A DNA stretch of 64,000 bases, taken from contig JBIOXV010000172.1 of NCBI GenBank assembly GCA_044869805.1, forward strand, positions 1-64,000. The letters are read 5' to 3'. Shown piece after piece: positions 26,743 through 35,466 of the stretch. The notes under the pieces were generated by a model. That model made no database searches. It had not been told where the DNA came from and saw only the letters and a list, made by a program, of their open reading frames with translations. A program made the position numbers and the translations under genes. How positions within the stretch are numbered: position 1 is the stretch's first letter; each line of letters begins with the position of its first letter. This stretch comes from CAWDVR01 sp044869805 (GTDB lineage Bacteria > Acidobacteriota > Thermoanaerobaculia > Multivoradales > SZUA-115).

Positions 26743-26751
26743 AGGGCGGCG

Positions 26752-29289
26752 TCAGGCCCGCTTGGCCGCGGCCCGCTCGTCGGTACGCAGCGCGCGCGCC
26801 TCGCGGCCGAAGAATTTCTCCCACAGCAGAGCGAAGGGGCTCGCGATGTAGATCGAGGAGTAGGTGCCGACGATCACGCCGACGAAGAGGATGAAGGCGA
26901 AGCCGCGCAGCACCTCGCCGCCCCACAGCATCAGCGCCAGGCAGGCGGTCATGGTGGTGCCGCCGGTGAGGATGGTCCGTGACAGCGTTTGGTTGAGGCT
27001 CAGGTTCATGGTGTCGACGAGCGGCGTGCGGCGCGAGCGCCGCATGTTCTCGCGCACGCGGTCGAACACCACCACCGTGTCGTTGACCGAGTAGCCGACC
27101 AGGGTGAGGAAGGCGGCGATGGTCGTCAGGTTGAACTCGAAGCCGAAGATGGCGAACAGGCCCACCGTCACCAGCACGTCGTGGACGGCCGCCATCAGGG
27201 CACCGACCCCGAAGCGCAGCTCGAAGCGGATCCAGATGTAGACCAGCATCCCGAGCAGCGAGGAGATCACCGCCAGGATACCCTTGCGGCGCAGCTCCGA
27301 GCCCACCTGCGGGCCCACGTTCTCGGTGGACCGCACCTCGAAGTCCGGGTGCTTGGCCTGCAAGGCCGCGACCAGCTCCTTGGCGCTTCCCTCCTCGCTT
27401 CCGGGGCGGGTGGGGGTGCGGATCAGGACCTCGTTCTCCTCCACCCGACCGATGCGCTGGATCTGGGCGTCGCCGAAGCCGGCCTGGCCCAGGACCGAGC
27501 GCAGCTCGTCGACCTGCGGCTGGCTCGGGAAGCGCAGCGTGAGCTGGGTGCCACCCGTGAAGTCGATGCCGAAGTTGAGCTTGCTGGCGCCGAAGATGGC
27601 CACCATACCGATGGCGATGACCACGAAGGAGATCACCACCCAGAACTTGCGGTAGCGCATGAAGTTGAAGTTGGTGGCCGGGAACCGCAGGCCCCAGATC
27701 GCCATCTTGCCCTCGCCCTTCTCGCGCCAGCGGGCCAGGGCGTCGAACAGCCAGCGGCTGAAGAAGACACCGGCGAAGAGCGTGGCCAGGATGCCGAGCG
27801 ACAGCGTCACCGCGAAGCCCTTGACCGGCCCGGTGCCGAAGCTGAACAGGAAGAGGGCCGCCACCAGGGTGGTGATGTTGGAGTCCACGATCGAGGACAG
27901 CGCCTTGGTGAACCCGGCATCGATCGACGAGCGCACCGTGCGCCCGGCCTTGAGCTCCTCGCGAATGCGCTCGAAGACCAGCACGTTGGCGTCGAAGGCC
28001 ATGCCGATGGTGAGCACGATGCCGGCGATGCCGGGCAGCGTGAGCACGGCGCCGGTGCTCCCCAGAGCGCCAAACAGGAGAACGACGTTGAGCGCCAGCG
28101 CCGCCACCGCGTTGAAGCCGGTCAGCGAGTAGACGGCGAACATGGCGACAATGGTCAGCACGGTGGCGATCACGCCGGCCTCGAGGCCGCGGCGGACGGA
28201 GTCGGCGCCCAGCGAGGCGCCCACGGTGCGCTCCTCTAGATACTGGATGCCGGCCGGCAAGGCTCCGGAGCGCAGCGTGGTCACCAGGTCCTCGACCTCT
28301 TGCAGGGTGCGGATGCCGGTGATCTGCCCGCGGTCGCTGATCCGCTCCTGAATGGTCGCCACGCTGCGCACCTTGCCATCCAGGATCACGGCCAGCTTGC
28401 GGCCCTTGCTCTCGTTGGTGACCTTGCTGAAGATCCGCGCCCCGTCCTGCGACAGCTCGAAGTGCACGGCCGGGCGCTGGTACTCGTCGGTGCCCACGCG
28501 GGCGGTGCGCAGGTCGCGGCCGGTGATCACCTGGCGCCTCTCCAGCGCCCAGAACCGCTCGTCAACCTGCTTGTCCTGGCTGTCGAAGACCGGCTCCGGA
28601 AGCACCTCCACGTTCTCCGGAGTCGTGCCTCCGAAGAGCGCCGCCAGGGCCTCGCGGCTGGGGGCCGGGTTGCCGCCGCCGGCGGCATCGACCAGCCGGA
28701 GCTCGAGGAAGGCCGTGCTCTTGATCAGGTTCTTGACGCGCTCGGGGTCCTCGACCCCGGGAAGCTGGACGATGATGCGCTCGCTGCCCGGCTGGCGGGC
28801 GATCTGGTGCTCGGCGACGCCGAAGGCATCGACGCGGTTGTTGATGGTCTGTAACGCCTGCTCGACCGCCTGGTTCTTGATCTCCACCCGATTGGCGTCG
28901 GTCATCGTGAAGACCAGCTTGTCGCCGCGGCGGCTCCTCTCCCAACGCGGGCTGTTGCCGGGCCCGTACTTGAAGAAGTCGTCGTAGATCTCCTCGATCA
29001 CCGGGTCGCGGTCGGGGGGCACGCCGGCCGCCTCGAAGCTGGTGTCGCCGATCCGGCGCACCGTGATGCCGGTGACTCCCTTGTTCACCGCCTCGCGGCG
29101 CAGCAGCTCCATGTCCTTCTCGGTCTCGGCGCGCAGCGCGTCCTCGGACTTCACCTGCAGCACCAGGTGCATGCCGCCCTGGAGGTCGAGGCCGCGCTTG
29201 ATCTTTTCCTTGGGCGGCAGGGAGTAGAGCAGTGCCACGGCCGTGATGGCCGCGATCAGCGCTCCCCGCCAGACGAGGCTCTTGTTCAT
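26752..29289 (-). CDS. secDF: SecD-SecF fusion, protein translocation subunit
   Basis: 845 residues. The SecD half (~1-530) starts 'MNKSLVWRGALIAAITAVALLYSLPPKEKIKRGLDLQGGMHLVLQV', with the P1 periplasmic domain, then five membrane segments including 'IVLTIGMAFDANVLVFERIREE'. The SecF half (~540-835) has 'KLNFGIDFTGGTQLTLRF' and 'TLVGYSVNDTVVVFDRVRENMRR'. The two are separate proteins in most bacteria; here they are one reading frame with no internal stop, as in some Gram-positives and other phyla. SecDF uses the proton gradient to complete export of proteins through SecYEG. yajC lies 14 nt upstream. Confidence 0.95.
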   Translation of the reverse strand: MNKSLVWRGALIAAITAVALLYSLPPKEKIKRGLDLQGGMHLVLQVKSEDALRAETEKDMELLRREAVNKGVTGITVRRIGDTSFEAAGVPPDRDPVIEEIYDDFFKYGPGNSPRWERSRRGDKLVFTMTDANRVEIKNQAVEQALQTINNRVDAFGVAEHQIARQPGSERIIVQLPGVEDPERVKNLIKSTAFLELRLVDAAGGGNPAPSREALAALFGGTTPENVEVLPEPVFDSQDKQVDERFWALERRQVITGRDLRTARVGTDEYQRPAVHFELSQDGARIFSKVTNESKGRKLAVILDGKVRSVATIQERISDRGQITGIRTLQEVEDLVTTLRSGALPAGIQYLEERTVGASLGADSVRRGLEAGVIATVLTIVAMFAVYSLTGFNAVAALALNVVLLFGALGSTGAVLTLPGIAGIVLTIGMAFDANVLVFERIREELKAGRTVRSSIDAGFTKALSSIVDSNITTLVAALFLFSFGTGPVKGFAVTLSLGILATLFAGVFFSRWLFDALARWREKGEGKMAIWGLRFPATNFNFMRYRKFWVVISFVVIAIGMVAIFGASKLNFGIDFTGGTQLTLRFPSQPQVDELRSVLGQAGFGDAQIQRIGRVEENEVLIRTPTRPGSEEGSAKELVAALQAKHPDFEVRSTENVGPQVGSELRRKGILAVISSLLGMLVYIWIRFELRFGVGALMAAVHDVLVTVGLFAIFGFEFNLTTIAAFLTLVGYSVNDTVVVFDRVRENMRRSRRTPLVDTMNLSLNQTLSRTILTGGTTMTACLALMLWGGEVLRGFAFILFVGVIVGTYSSIYIASPFALLWEKFFGREARALRTDERAAAKRA

Positions 29290-29303
29290 GATGGGATGCC
29301 TTT

Positions 29304-29660
29304 CTACACGCTGAGCTTGTCGGCGTCCTTCTCGGCGCTGGCCTCGAGGCCGGAGACCGCCGCCTTGGACACCCGCACCCTGACGTTGTCGGCGATCTTC
29401 AGCAGCACCACCGGGCCGTCGACGCTCACCACCTCGCCGTAGAGGCCGCCGTTGGTGACCACCTTGTCGCCCTTCTTCAGGGCCTCGATCAGCCGCTGCA
29501 GGTCCTGCTGGCGCTTGCGCGCCGGCCGCAGCAGAAGGAAGTAGAAGATGAGGAAGATGACCAGAATGGGGGCCAGCGAGACCAGGAACTCGCCCGTCGA
29601 GGGCTGCGCCTGCGCCACCACCGGGATCGAGGCTCGGAAGATCGCGGAAAAGTCGATCAC
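29304..29660 (-). CDS. yajC: YajC, Sec translocon accessory protein
   Basis: 118 residues with one membrane segment (~25-45, 'LAPILVIFLIFYFLLLRPARKRQQD') and a cytoplasmic beta-rich domain ('LKKGDKVVTNGGLYGEVVSVDGPVVLLKIADNVRVRVSKAAVSGL'). Forms a complex with SecDF. The start is GTG at 29660. tgt-yajC-secDF is a widely conserved order. Confidence 0.95.
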   Translation of the reverse strand: MIDFSAIFRASIPVVAQAQPSTGEFLVSLAPILVIFLIFYFLLLRPARKRQQDLQRLIEALKKGDKVVTNGGLYGEVVSVDGPVVLLKIADNVRVRVSKAAVSGLEASAEKDADKLSV

Positions 29661-29772
29661 GTGCAGGCTCCTAGTGAATGTGCCGGGGCAGGGCGATCAC
29701 TCTCTGGTGACGGCGAAACCCCGACAAAGGACGCGGTCTCGCCGGAGGTCCTTCTCGCGGCAGGTCCTTTGG

Positions 29773-30870
29773 TCAGGGAGTTCTCAAGGCGGGCGCCGCC
29801 AGATCGCTTAAGCGTCCAGACCGGATAGCGTGCCTGAGATCCGCCATGAAGTCAAGGTAATGGTGGAGGTTGTGGACCGTGGCGAGCACCGCTCCGGTGA
29901 GCTCGCCGGAGCGCACCAGATGGTGCAGGAAAGCGCGGGAGACGCGCCGGCAAACCGGGCAGCCGCAGGCCGGGTCCGGCGGCGCCGGATCGGCCGCGTG
30001 GCGGGCGTTCTTGATCTTGAGCAGCCCCGAGCGGGTGAACAGCACGCCGTGGCGTGCGTTCCTCGCCGGCAGCACGCAGTCGAAGAGGTCCACTCCCTGG
30101 CGCACGGCGTGGAGGATGTCGTCGGGGTAGCCGACGCCCATCAGGTAGCGGGGCCGCTCGGCGGGCAGCAGCGGCGCCGTCCACTCGACGGCACTGCGGC
30201 GATCGATCTCGCCCTCGCCCACCGAGACGCCGCCGATGGCGTAGCCGTCGAATTCGAGCTCGGAGAGCTCCGCCGCGGCGCGCTCGCGGAGCTCACGGAA
30301 GACGCTCCCCTGGACGATGCCGAAGAGCCCGCCCGGCGCGCCCGGCCAGGCCTCGCGGGCGCACCGCGCCCAGGCGAGGGTGCGGGCCCAGGAGGCGGCC
30401 GCCTCTGCCGCGCTGACCGGAAAGGGCGGGCACTCGTCGAGCACCATGGCGACGTCCACCCCCAGGCGGAGCTGGGACTGGACCACGCTCTCGGGGGTGA
30501 AGCGCAGCGGGCTGCCGTCGAGGTGGCTGCGGAAGGTCACCCCGCCGTCGTCGACCCGCCGCAGGCCGGCGAGGCTCCACACCTGGAAGCCGCCGCTGTC
30601 GGTCAAGATCGGGCGCTGCCAGCCGGCGAAGCTGTGCAGGCCGCCGAGGCTCTCGATGAGCTCGATGCCGGGGCGCAGCGACAGGTGATAGAGGTTGGCG
30701 AGCAGGATCTGCGCGCCCGCCTGCTCCAGAGCATCGGGCGAGATCCCCTTGACCGCGCCCAGCGTGGCGACCGGCATGAAGGCCGGGGTTTCGACCACGC
30801 CGTGCGGAGTCAGGAGGCGGCCGGCGCGCGCCAGGCCGTCGACCGTGAGGACCTCGAAGCGCAGGGTCAC
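29773..30870 (-). CDS. tgt: tRNA-guanine transglycosylase
   Basis: 365-residue Tgt of normal length. 'ILTDSGGFQVWSLA' contains the general acid/base aspartate, 'GVDLFDCVLPARNARHG' the nucleophilic aspartate. The zinc site 'CGCPVCRRVSRAFLHH' (CxCxxC...H) is complete. It swaps guanine-34 of tRNA-Asp/Asn/His/Tyr for preQ1 in queuosine synthesis. The start is GTG at 30870. Follows lolA by 25 nt and precedes yajC by 112 nt (29661-29772); that gap shows no gene. Confidence 0.96.
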   Translation of the reverse strand: MTLRFEVLTVDGLARAGRLLTPHGVVETPAFMPVATLGAVKGISPDALEQAGAQILLANLYHLSLRPGIELIESLGGLHSFAGWQRPILTDSGGFQVWSLAGLRRVDDGGVTFRSHLDGSPLRFTPESVVQSQLRLGVDVAMVLDECPPFPVSAAEAAASWARTLAWARCAREAWPGAPGGLFGIVQGSVFRELRERAAAELSELEFDGYAIGGVSVGEGEIDRRSAVEWTAPLLPAERPRYLMGVGYPDDILHAVRQGVDLFDCVLPARNARHGVLFTRSGLLKIKNARHAADPAPPDPACGCPVCRRVSRAFLHHLVRSGELTGAVLATVHNLHHYLDFMADLRHAIRSGRLSDLAAPALRTP

Positions 30871-30895
30871 GATTCAGGCGCGTGCGGCGCTGGGG

Positions 30896-31633
30896 CTACG
30901 ACGCTCGATCCAGATCCACCACCCTGACCTCGACCCCCGGCGGCAGCTTGAGCTCGAAGCGGTCCGGCGGCAGGTCGGCGTTGACCTCGAGGTTCTCGAA
31001 GAAGTACTCGGTGACCGCGCCGTCTCCGGACTCGTACTTGAGGTGCGTGGGGATGTAGCGCACCGGGTCGATCCACAGGGTGAGCGACTTCAGCCGCTTG
31101 GCGACCCGCGCGTAGCGCGGCGTCATCTCCAGCCGGTACGGGGTCTTGGCGTCCCCGGGAAAAGCGGCGCGCACGTCGAAGTACTCGAGCAGCGTGTCGA
31201 GCGAGCCGGTCGCCCCCAGGTACTTGAGCACCCGCTCGGAGTAACGGCCGATCCGCATCTCGTCGGCGCGCGCCAGGTCGCGGTACCAGGTGGTCATGGT
31301 CTTGCCGTGGATCAGCATGCTGATCGGCCGCGGGCTCTCGTACTCCCAGCGCACGCGGTCGGGCGCGGCGTAGGAGAAGACGCCGCGTGACTCTTCGGGA
31401 GCGACCAGGAACTCGCTCTCCTGCTTCTGGACGAAGCGCGCCTCGAGGGTCTTGACCTTGCCCTGCTCGAGCTTGACACGCTCGACCAGCGCGTCGAGCC
31501 GCTCGGTCGCCGAGAGGCTGGGGTCGCGGGGATCGGGCGGCGCGGCTGGGCCCGGGACGGCGAGCGCCACCGGGGATGCGAGGGCGAGGGCCGCCACCGC
31601 GGCAAGGGTCTGCTCGAGGAACGGGATTCGCAT
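30896..31633 (-). CDS. LolA-like outer-membrane lipoprotein carrier
   Basis: 245-residue periplasmic protein. Signal peptide ('AAVAALALASPVALA', cleavage near residue 25), then the half-barrel pattern of LolA ('VKTLEARFVQKQESEFLVAPEESRGVFSYAAPDRVRWEYESPRPISMLIHGKTMTTWYRDL'). LolA ferries lipoproteins from LolCDE to the outer membrane, consistent with the many lipoproteins in this window. ATG at 31633 is chosen as it opens the signal peptide. A longer outer-membrane lipoprotein-sorting family member is an alternative. Confidence 0.85.
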   Translation of the reverse strand: MRIPFLEQTLAAVAALALASPVALAVPGPAAPPDPRDPSLSATERLDALVERVKLEQGKVKTLEARFVQKQESEFLVAPEESRGVFSYAAPDRVRWEYESPRPISMLIHGKTMTTWYRDLARADEMRIGRYSERVLKYLGATGSLDTLLEYFDVRAAFPGDAKTPYRLEMTPRYARVAKRLKSLTLWIDPVRYIPTHLKYESGDGAVTEYFFENLEVNADLPPDRFELKLPPGVEVRVVDLDRAS

Positions 31634-31686
31634 AGTCGCGCTAGACAGCACAGCCCGTGCCAGGTGGGCAGCGGGCAAACTCACGA

Positions 31687-31692
31687 ATCGTA
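31687..31692 (-). promoter_or_regulatory. Candidate extended -10 box for lolA-tgt-yajC-secDF
   Basis: On the minus strand TGCTACGAT gives an extended -10 (TACGAT, 31692-31687), about 53 nt before the lolA ATG, in the 95-bp gap behind the thioesterase gene. No clear -35. Confidence 0.35.
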
Positions 31693-31728
31693 GCATGCGC
31701 CCAGCCGGTGCCGGGCGATCCGCCGCCC

Positions 31729-32511
31729 TCAGAAGCCGAAGCCGTCGGCGGCGAGATCCTGCGCAATCGCCTGCAGCAGGGCCTCGCGCCGGTGGTTGAT
31801 GTAGAAGTGGTCGCCGGGGAACATGCGCAGGCTGAAGGGACTGCTGCTGTAGACCCGCCAGGCTTCGAGGTGGGCGCGGGAGATCTCGGGGTCGGCGAGA
31901 CCGCCCCAGGCCGAGAGCGGGAAGGCCAGGGGCGCCTCCGGCGCCACTTGGTAGGACTCGACCATCTCGAAGTCGGCGCGCAAGGTGGGCAGCAACATCT
32001 TCATCAGCTCGGGGTGTTGCAGGGCCTCCTCGGGCGTGCCGTTGAGCTCGCGCAGGCGGGCGAGGAACTCCTCCTCCGGCAGGCCGGTCATCGGTTCCTT
32101 GTCGTCCGGCAGGTGGGGAGCGCGGCGCGCCGAGGCGAACAGGCGCCGCGGCTGCGGCCCGCCCTCGCGGCGCAGCCAGCGCGCCAGCTCGAAGGCGACG
32201 AGCGCTCCCAACGAGTGACCGAAGAGGGCGAAGGGCCGGTCGAGGAGCGGCAAGAGCGCCGGCCCGGCGCCGGCCACCGCCTCGGCGACGCTCTCGCAGG
32301 GTGCCTCGCGGAAGCGGCTCGCCCTGCCCGGCAGCTCGACGGCGAAGACCTCGATGCCGGCGGGAAGCAGCTCCGACCACCCGCGGTAGATGCCGGAGGC
32401 GCCGCCGGCATAGGGAAAGCAGAACAGCCGCCAACGCGCCTCCGCGGTGGCGTGGCCTGCCGACTTGGGAGGCAGCGGGACGATCCAGGGACTGCGGCTG
32501 CTCGAGGGCAT
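31729..32511 (-). CDS. Type II thioesterase (NRPS/PKS editing-type)
   Basis: 260-residue alpha/beta hydrolase of the GrsT/TesA family: 'RLFCFPYAGGASGIYRGW', oxyanion/nucleophile elbow 'FALFGHSLGALVAFELAR' (Ser in GHSLG), 'ALFAS.R.P' region and the catalytic histidine in 'MFPGDHFYINH'. Such enzymes remove misprimed acyl groups from carrier proteins of non-ribosomal peptide or polyketide assembly lines. No NRPS/PKS gene lies within the window, so it is an orphan here or serves a distant cluster. ATG at 32511 is preferred over the upstream in-frame start, which adds unconserved residues. Confidence 0.86.
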   Translation of the reverse strand: MPSSSRSPWIVPLPPKSAGHATAEARWRLFCFPYAGGASGIYRGWSELLPAGIEVFAVELPGRASRFREAPCESVAEAVAGAGPALLPLLDRPFALFGHSLGALVAFELARWLRREGGPQPRRLFASARRAPHLPDDKEPMTGLPEEEFLARLRELNGTPEEALQHPELMKMLLPTLRADFEMVESYQVAPEAPLAFPLSAWGGLADPEISRAHLEAWRVYSSSPFSLRMFPGDHFYINHRREALLQAIAQDLAADGFGF

Positions 32512-32588
32512 GGCGGGTTGCGGGACGCGCCGGAGTTTTAACCGAAACGCGCCGCGGGCGCCAGCGGCCGCCACCACCACCGCGGACG

Positions 32589-32617
32589 TTGACAGTGCCG
32601 GGGGTGGGTGCTAGCTT
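32589..32617 (+). promoter_or_regulatory. Promoter upstream of the FYDLN-folK-LON-HD operon
   Basis: TTGACA (32589-32594), 17-nt spacer, TAGCTT (32612-32617) with TGC before the -10. The predicted start is ~45 nt upstream of the first ATG. A near-identical -10 context (GGGTGCTAGCyTGC) recurs at 48435-48448. Confidence 0.6.
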
Positions 32618-32669
32618 GCCGCCCTTCGGCCGGCGCGGCGGACGCGGCGAGCTTGTGGAGCTCTTGGAC

Positions 32670-32972
32670 ATGCCTGATCTGGGATCGAAGCACGAGTGCC
32701 CCAACTGCGGGATCAAGTTCTACGACCTCGGCAAGCCCGAGCCGATCTGCCCCAAGTGCGGCGCCAACGTCAAGCACCTCGCTCCCAGCGAGCCTGCGAG
32801 CGCCTCGCAAGCGGCCCGCCGCCGCCGCAAGGCGGAGCTCGCCGCCGAGGATGAGGTCACCGAGGCGGAGGATGCGCCGGGTGCCGACGCCGGCGAGCCC
32901 ATCCTCGACGCCGACGAAGACGAGGAGATCGCCGGCGAGGAGGAAGCCGATCTCGTCGACCTCGAGGACTGA
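32670..32972 (+). CDS. FYDLN-type zinc-ribbon protein (TIGR02300-like)
   Basis: 100 residues. The N-terminus 'MPDLGSKHECPNCGIKFYDLGKPEPICPKCGANV' has two CxxC knuckles and the FYDL motif (here FYDLG instead of FYDLN). After residue ~45 it is highly acidic (Glu/Asp/Ala). The family is recognised only by this pattern and its function is unknown; the zinc ribbon suggests nucleic acid or protein binding. First gene of an operon with folK 10 nt downstream. Confidence 0.8.
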   Translation: MPDLGSKHECPNCGIKFYDLGKPEPICPKCGANVKHLAPSEPASASQAARRRRKAELAAEDEVTEAEDAPGADAGEPILDADEDEEIAGEEEADLVDLED

Positions 32973-32982
32973 CGCCGGGCGG

Positions 32983-33498
32983 GTGCCTTTCGCGCTCGGC
33001 CTGGGCGCCAACCTCGGACCTGCCGAACAGACTCTGCGCCACGCCATCCATTGCCTGGAGCGGGCGCTGGGGCCGCTCACCGTCGGCGGCCTGTACCGCA
33101 CCCTCCCCCACTCTTCCATCCCGCAGCCGCCGTTCCTCAACACCGCCGTCGCCGGCGCCACGCGCTTGGCGCCCGAGGAGATCCTCGCCTTGGGCCAGGA
33201 GCTCGAGCGCCAGGCCGGCCGCCTGCCGGGCCCGCGCCACGGGCCGCGCCCGCTCGACGTGGACCTCCTGGTCTACGGCGATCGGGTGCTCGCGGGCCCG
33301 CACCTCAACGTTCCCCATCCGCGCCTGCGCCAACGGCGCTTCGTGCTCGCGCCGCTGGCCGACGCGGCGCCCGAGCTCGCGGTGCCGCCCGACGGCGCGC
33401 GGGTGGTGGAGCTGCTGGCCGCGGTCGGGCAGGAGCGGGAAGTGGAGCGCCTGCCGTGGGCTATCATGCCCGTGCCCGACTCGGACCGGCCGCCGTGA
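32983..33498 (+). CDS. folK: 2-amino-4-hydroxy-6-hydroxymethyldihydropteridine pyrophosphokinase
   Basis: 171-residue HPPK. 'ALGLGANLGPAEQTL' opens the fold, 'SSIPQPPFLNTAVAGAT' matches the 'QPPFLN' substrate region, and 'GPRPLDVDLLVYGDRVLAGPHLNVPHPRLRQRRFVLAPL' is the HPPK signature with the Mg-binding D-x-D. It transfers pyrophosphate from ATP to 6-hydroxymethyl-dihydropterin in folate synthesis. The GTG at 32983 is chosen as it starts the first strand. Stop overlaps the next start (GTGA). Confidence 0.94.
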   Translation: MPFALGLGANLGPAEQTLRHAIHCLERALGPLTVGGLYRTLPHSSIPQPPFLNTAVAGATRLAPEEILALGQELERQAGRLPGPRHGPRPLDVDLLVYGDRVLAGPHLNVPHPRLRQRRFVLAPLADAAPELAVPPDGARVVELLAAVGQEREVERLPWAIMPVPDSDRPP

Positions 33499-34172
33499 GC
33501 TCGACCAGCTATCTGCCGCTCTTCCCGCTGCCCAACGTGGTGCATTTTCCGGGCACCGATCTGAAGCTCCACGTCTTCGAGCCGCGCTACCGCAAGCTGG
33601 TGCGCGACCTGCTCGAGGTGGCGCCCGAGAGCCGCTTCGTCGGCATGGTGCTGATGAAGCCGGGGGCCAGCAAGCTGGGCGTGCCGGAGGTGTTCCCGGG
33701 CGGCACCGCGGGCCTGCTGGTCGACGTCGAGCTGCTCGCGGACGGCCGCTCCAACATCCTGCTGCACGGCGACTTCCGTTTCGAGATCGAGCGCGAGGTC
33801 GACGCCAACCCCTACCGGCGGGCCCTGGTGCGGCAGCTCGCCGAGCCACAGCTCGCCGAGGACGACGCCGGCATCCTGACCGTGCGCCGCGGCCTGCTCG
33901 AGCTGGTCGGCGCCCTGGCGGCGGAGATCGGCGACGCCTTCCCGTTGCGGCAAGAGCACTTCGGCGACGCCGCCGAGACGCTGCCCTTCGAGCTGCTGGT
34001 CAACCGCATCGCGGCGGAGATCGACCTGCCGGCGATGACCAAGATCCAGCTCTTGAACGACGCCCTGCCGGAGCGCGCCGTCAGCCTGCTCGACATCCTG
34101 CGCAACCGCCGGCAGGTGCTGGACGTGCTCCGCCCGTTCCGCCATCTGGCCACCGACAGCGAGCTCAATTGA
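33495..34172 (+). CDS. LON substrate-binding domain protein
   Basis: 225 residues matching only the N-terminal domain of Lon protease ('LPLFPLPNVVHFPGTDLKLHVFEPRYRKLVRDLLE', 'FVGMVLMKPG', 'RRALVRQL'). There is no AAA+ or Ser-Lys protease domain. Stand-alone LON-domain proteins are widespread and act as presumed substrate-binding factors of unknown partner. GTG start overlaps the folK stop by 4 nt; the stop overlaps the next TTG start. Confidence 0.88.
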   Translation: MSSTSYLPLFPLPNVVHFPGTDLKLHVFEPRYRKLVRDLLEVAPESRFVGMVLMKPGASKLGVPEVFPGGTAGLLVDVELLADGRSNILLHGDFRFEIEREVDANPYRRALVRQLAEPQLAEDDAGILTVRRGLLELVGALAAEIGDAFPLRQEHFGDAAETLPFELLVNRIAAEIDLPAMTKIQLLNDALPERAVSLLDILRNRRQVLDVLRPFRHLATDSELN

Positions 34173-35365
34173 GCGTCCTTTCGCTGCGCGACCCGGTGCA
34201 CGGCTTCATCCGTGCCGACGAGCTCGAGGCGGCGCTCATCGCCAGCGCGCCGGTGCAGCGGCTGCGCTTCATCCACCAGCTCGGCCTCTCGCACCTGGTC
34301 TTCCCCGGCGCCGAGCACAGCCGCTTCTCGCACGCGGTGGGCGCCATGGCGCTCGCCGGGCGGGTCTACGACCAGCTCGCGGCCAAGGGAGGCGGCCTGC
34401 TGCCGGACGACCGCCGGGCGCCGGAGCGCCGGCTGGTGCGGGCGGCGGCCCTGCTGCACGACATCGGCCACGCGCCCTACAGCCACTCGGCCGAGGAGCT
34501 GTTCGAGGAGGAGATCGACCACGAGGAGATGACCCGTCGCCTGCTCGCCCTGCCCGAGGTGGAAAGCGCCTTTCGCAGTCACGGCCAGGGCCTGACGCCG
34601 GAGCACGTGCTCGCGCTGCTGGCCGGCGGCGAAGGGCCGACCGGCAGCCTGCTGGCGCAGATCGTTTCCGGCGAGCTCGACGTCGACAAGATGGACTACT
34701 TGCTGCGCGACAGCCTGTACTGCGGCGTGCGCTACGGCAACTACGACCTCGAGCGCCTGCTCGACACCATCGCGCCCCTGGCCGACGCCGAGGCCGGCCG
34801 CTGGGGGGTGGGGGTCGAGGAGGGCGGCGTGCACGCTCTCGAGGCGCTGGTGATGGCGCGCTACTACATGTTCACCCAGGTCTACTTCAACCTCACCAGC
34901 AAGGCGCTCGAGCTGCACTTGAACGAGTGGCTGCTGGCCGAGAACCGCCGTTGGCCGGCCGATCCGCGGGCCTTCCTCGCCGAGGACGACGTCTCGGTGC
35001 TGACCGCGATGCGGCGCTCGCCGAGCGTGCACGCGGCGGCAGTGGTGGAGCGCCGCCACTACCCGCTCGCCTACCAGACGCGGGAACACCTGTCGGCGGC
35101 CGACAACTCGCGCTTCCGCGCCCTGATCGCCGAGCTCTCGGCGGAGCTCGGCGCGGGCAGCCTGCTGATCTCGCACTCCTCGAAGGACTCGCACCGGCTG
35201 GGCAAGGCGCGGGTCCTGGTGCGGCGCCTCGACGGCGCGCTCGAGCCCATGGAACGCGCCAGCCACTTCATCGGCCACCTGCGGCGCATCGACCGCTTCC
35301 GGGTCTACACGCCGCCGGCGCTGGTCGACCAGGTGGCGGCGGCGATCAAGGAGCGCTGGGAGTAG
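34169..35365 (+). CDS. HD-superfamily phosphohydrolase (dNTPase-like)
   Basis: 398 residues. 'HSRFSHAVGAMALA' (H55), 'ALLHDIGHAPYSHSAEELF' (H97-D98) and a later 'SGELDVDKMDYLLRDSLYCGVRYG' give the H...HD...D metal-binding set. The last is characteristic of the dGTPase-like YwfO family. It would hydrolyse a nucleotide phosphate; a dNTP triphosphohydrolase is the best guess. The start is TTG at 34169, overlapping the LON gene. The stop codon TAG is supplied by the GTAG of a REP-like unit at 35362. Confidence 0.88.
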   Translation: MSVLSLRDPVHGFIRADELEAALIASAPVQRLRFIHQLGLSHLVFPGAEHSRFSHAVGAMALAGRVYDQLAAKGGGLLPDDRRAPERRLVRAAALLHDIGHAPYSHSAEELFEEEIDHEEMTRRLLALPEVESAFRSHGQGLTPEHVLALLAGGEGPTGSLLAQIVSGELDVDKMDYLLRDSLYCGVRYGNYDLERLLDTIAPLADAEAGRWGVGVEEGGVHALEALVMARYYMFTQVYFNLTSKALELHLNEWLLAENRRWPADPRAFLAEDDVSVLTAMRRSPSVHAAAVVERRHYPLAYQTREHLSAADNSRFRALIAELSAELGAGSLLISHSSKDSHRLGKARVLVRRLDGALEPMERASHFIGHLRRIDRFRVYTPPALVDQVAAAIKERWE

Positions 35366-35417
35366 GGGCGGCCCTCGTGGCCGCCCGTCCGAGGGCAGGC
35401 ACAAGGCCTGCCCCTAC
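35362..35417. repeat. REP-like hairpin pair, locus 3
   Basis: Unit 35362-35386 (plus) is identical to unit 9416-9440. Unit 35393-35417 (read on minus) matches 9448-9472 except for CTTGT in place of the CTCGT loop. The pair lies between the convergent HD and sulfatase genes, and its first bases form the HD stop codon. Confidence 0.88.
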
Positions 35418-35466
35418 AGGGCCAGCAGGTGGCGCCCTCGCCCGGCGCCGGCGTGGTGGGGAACCC

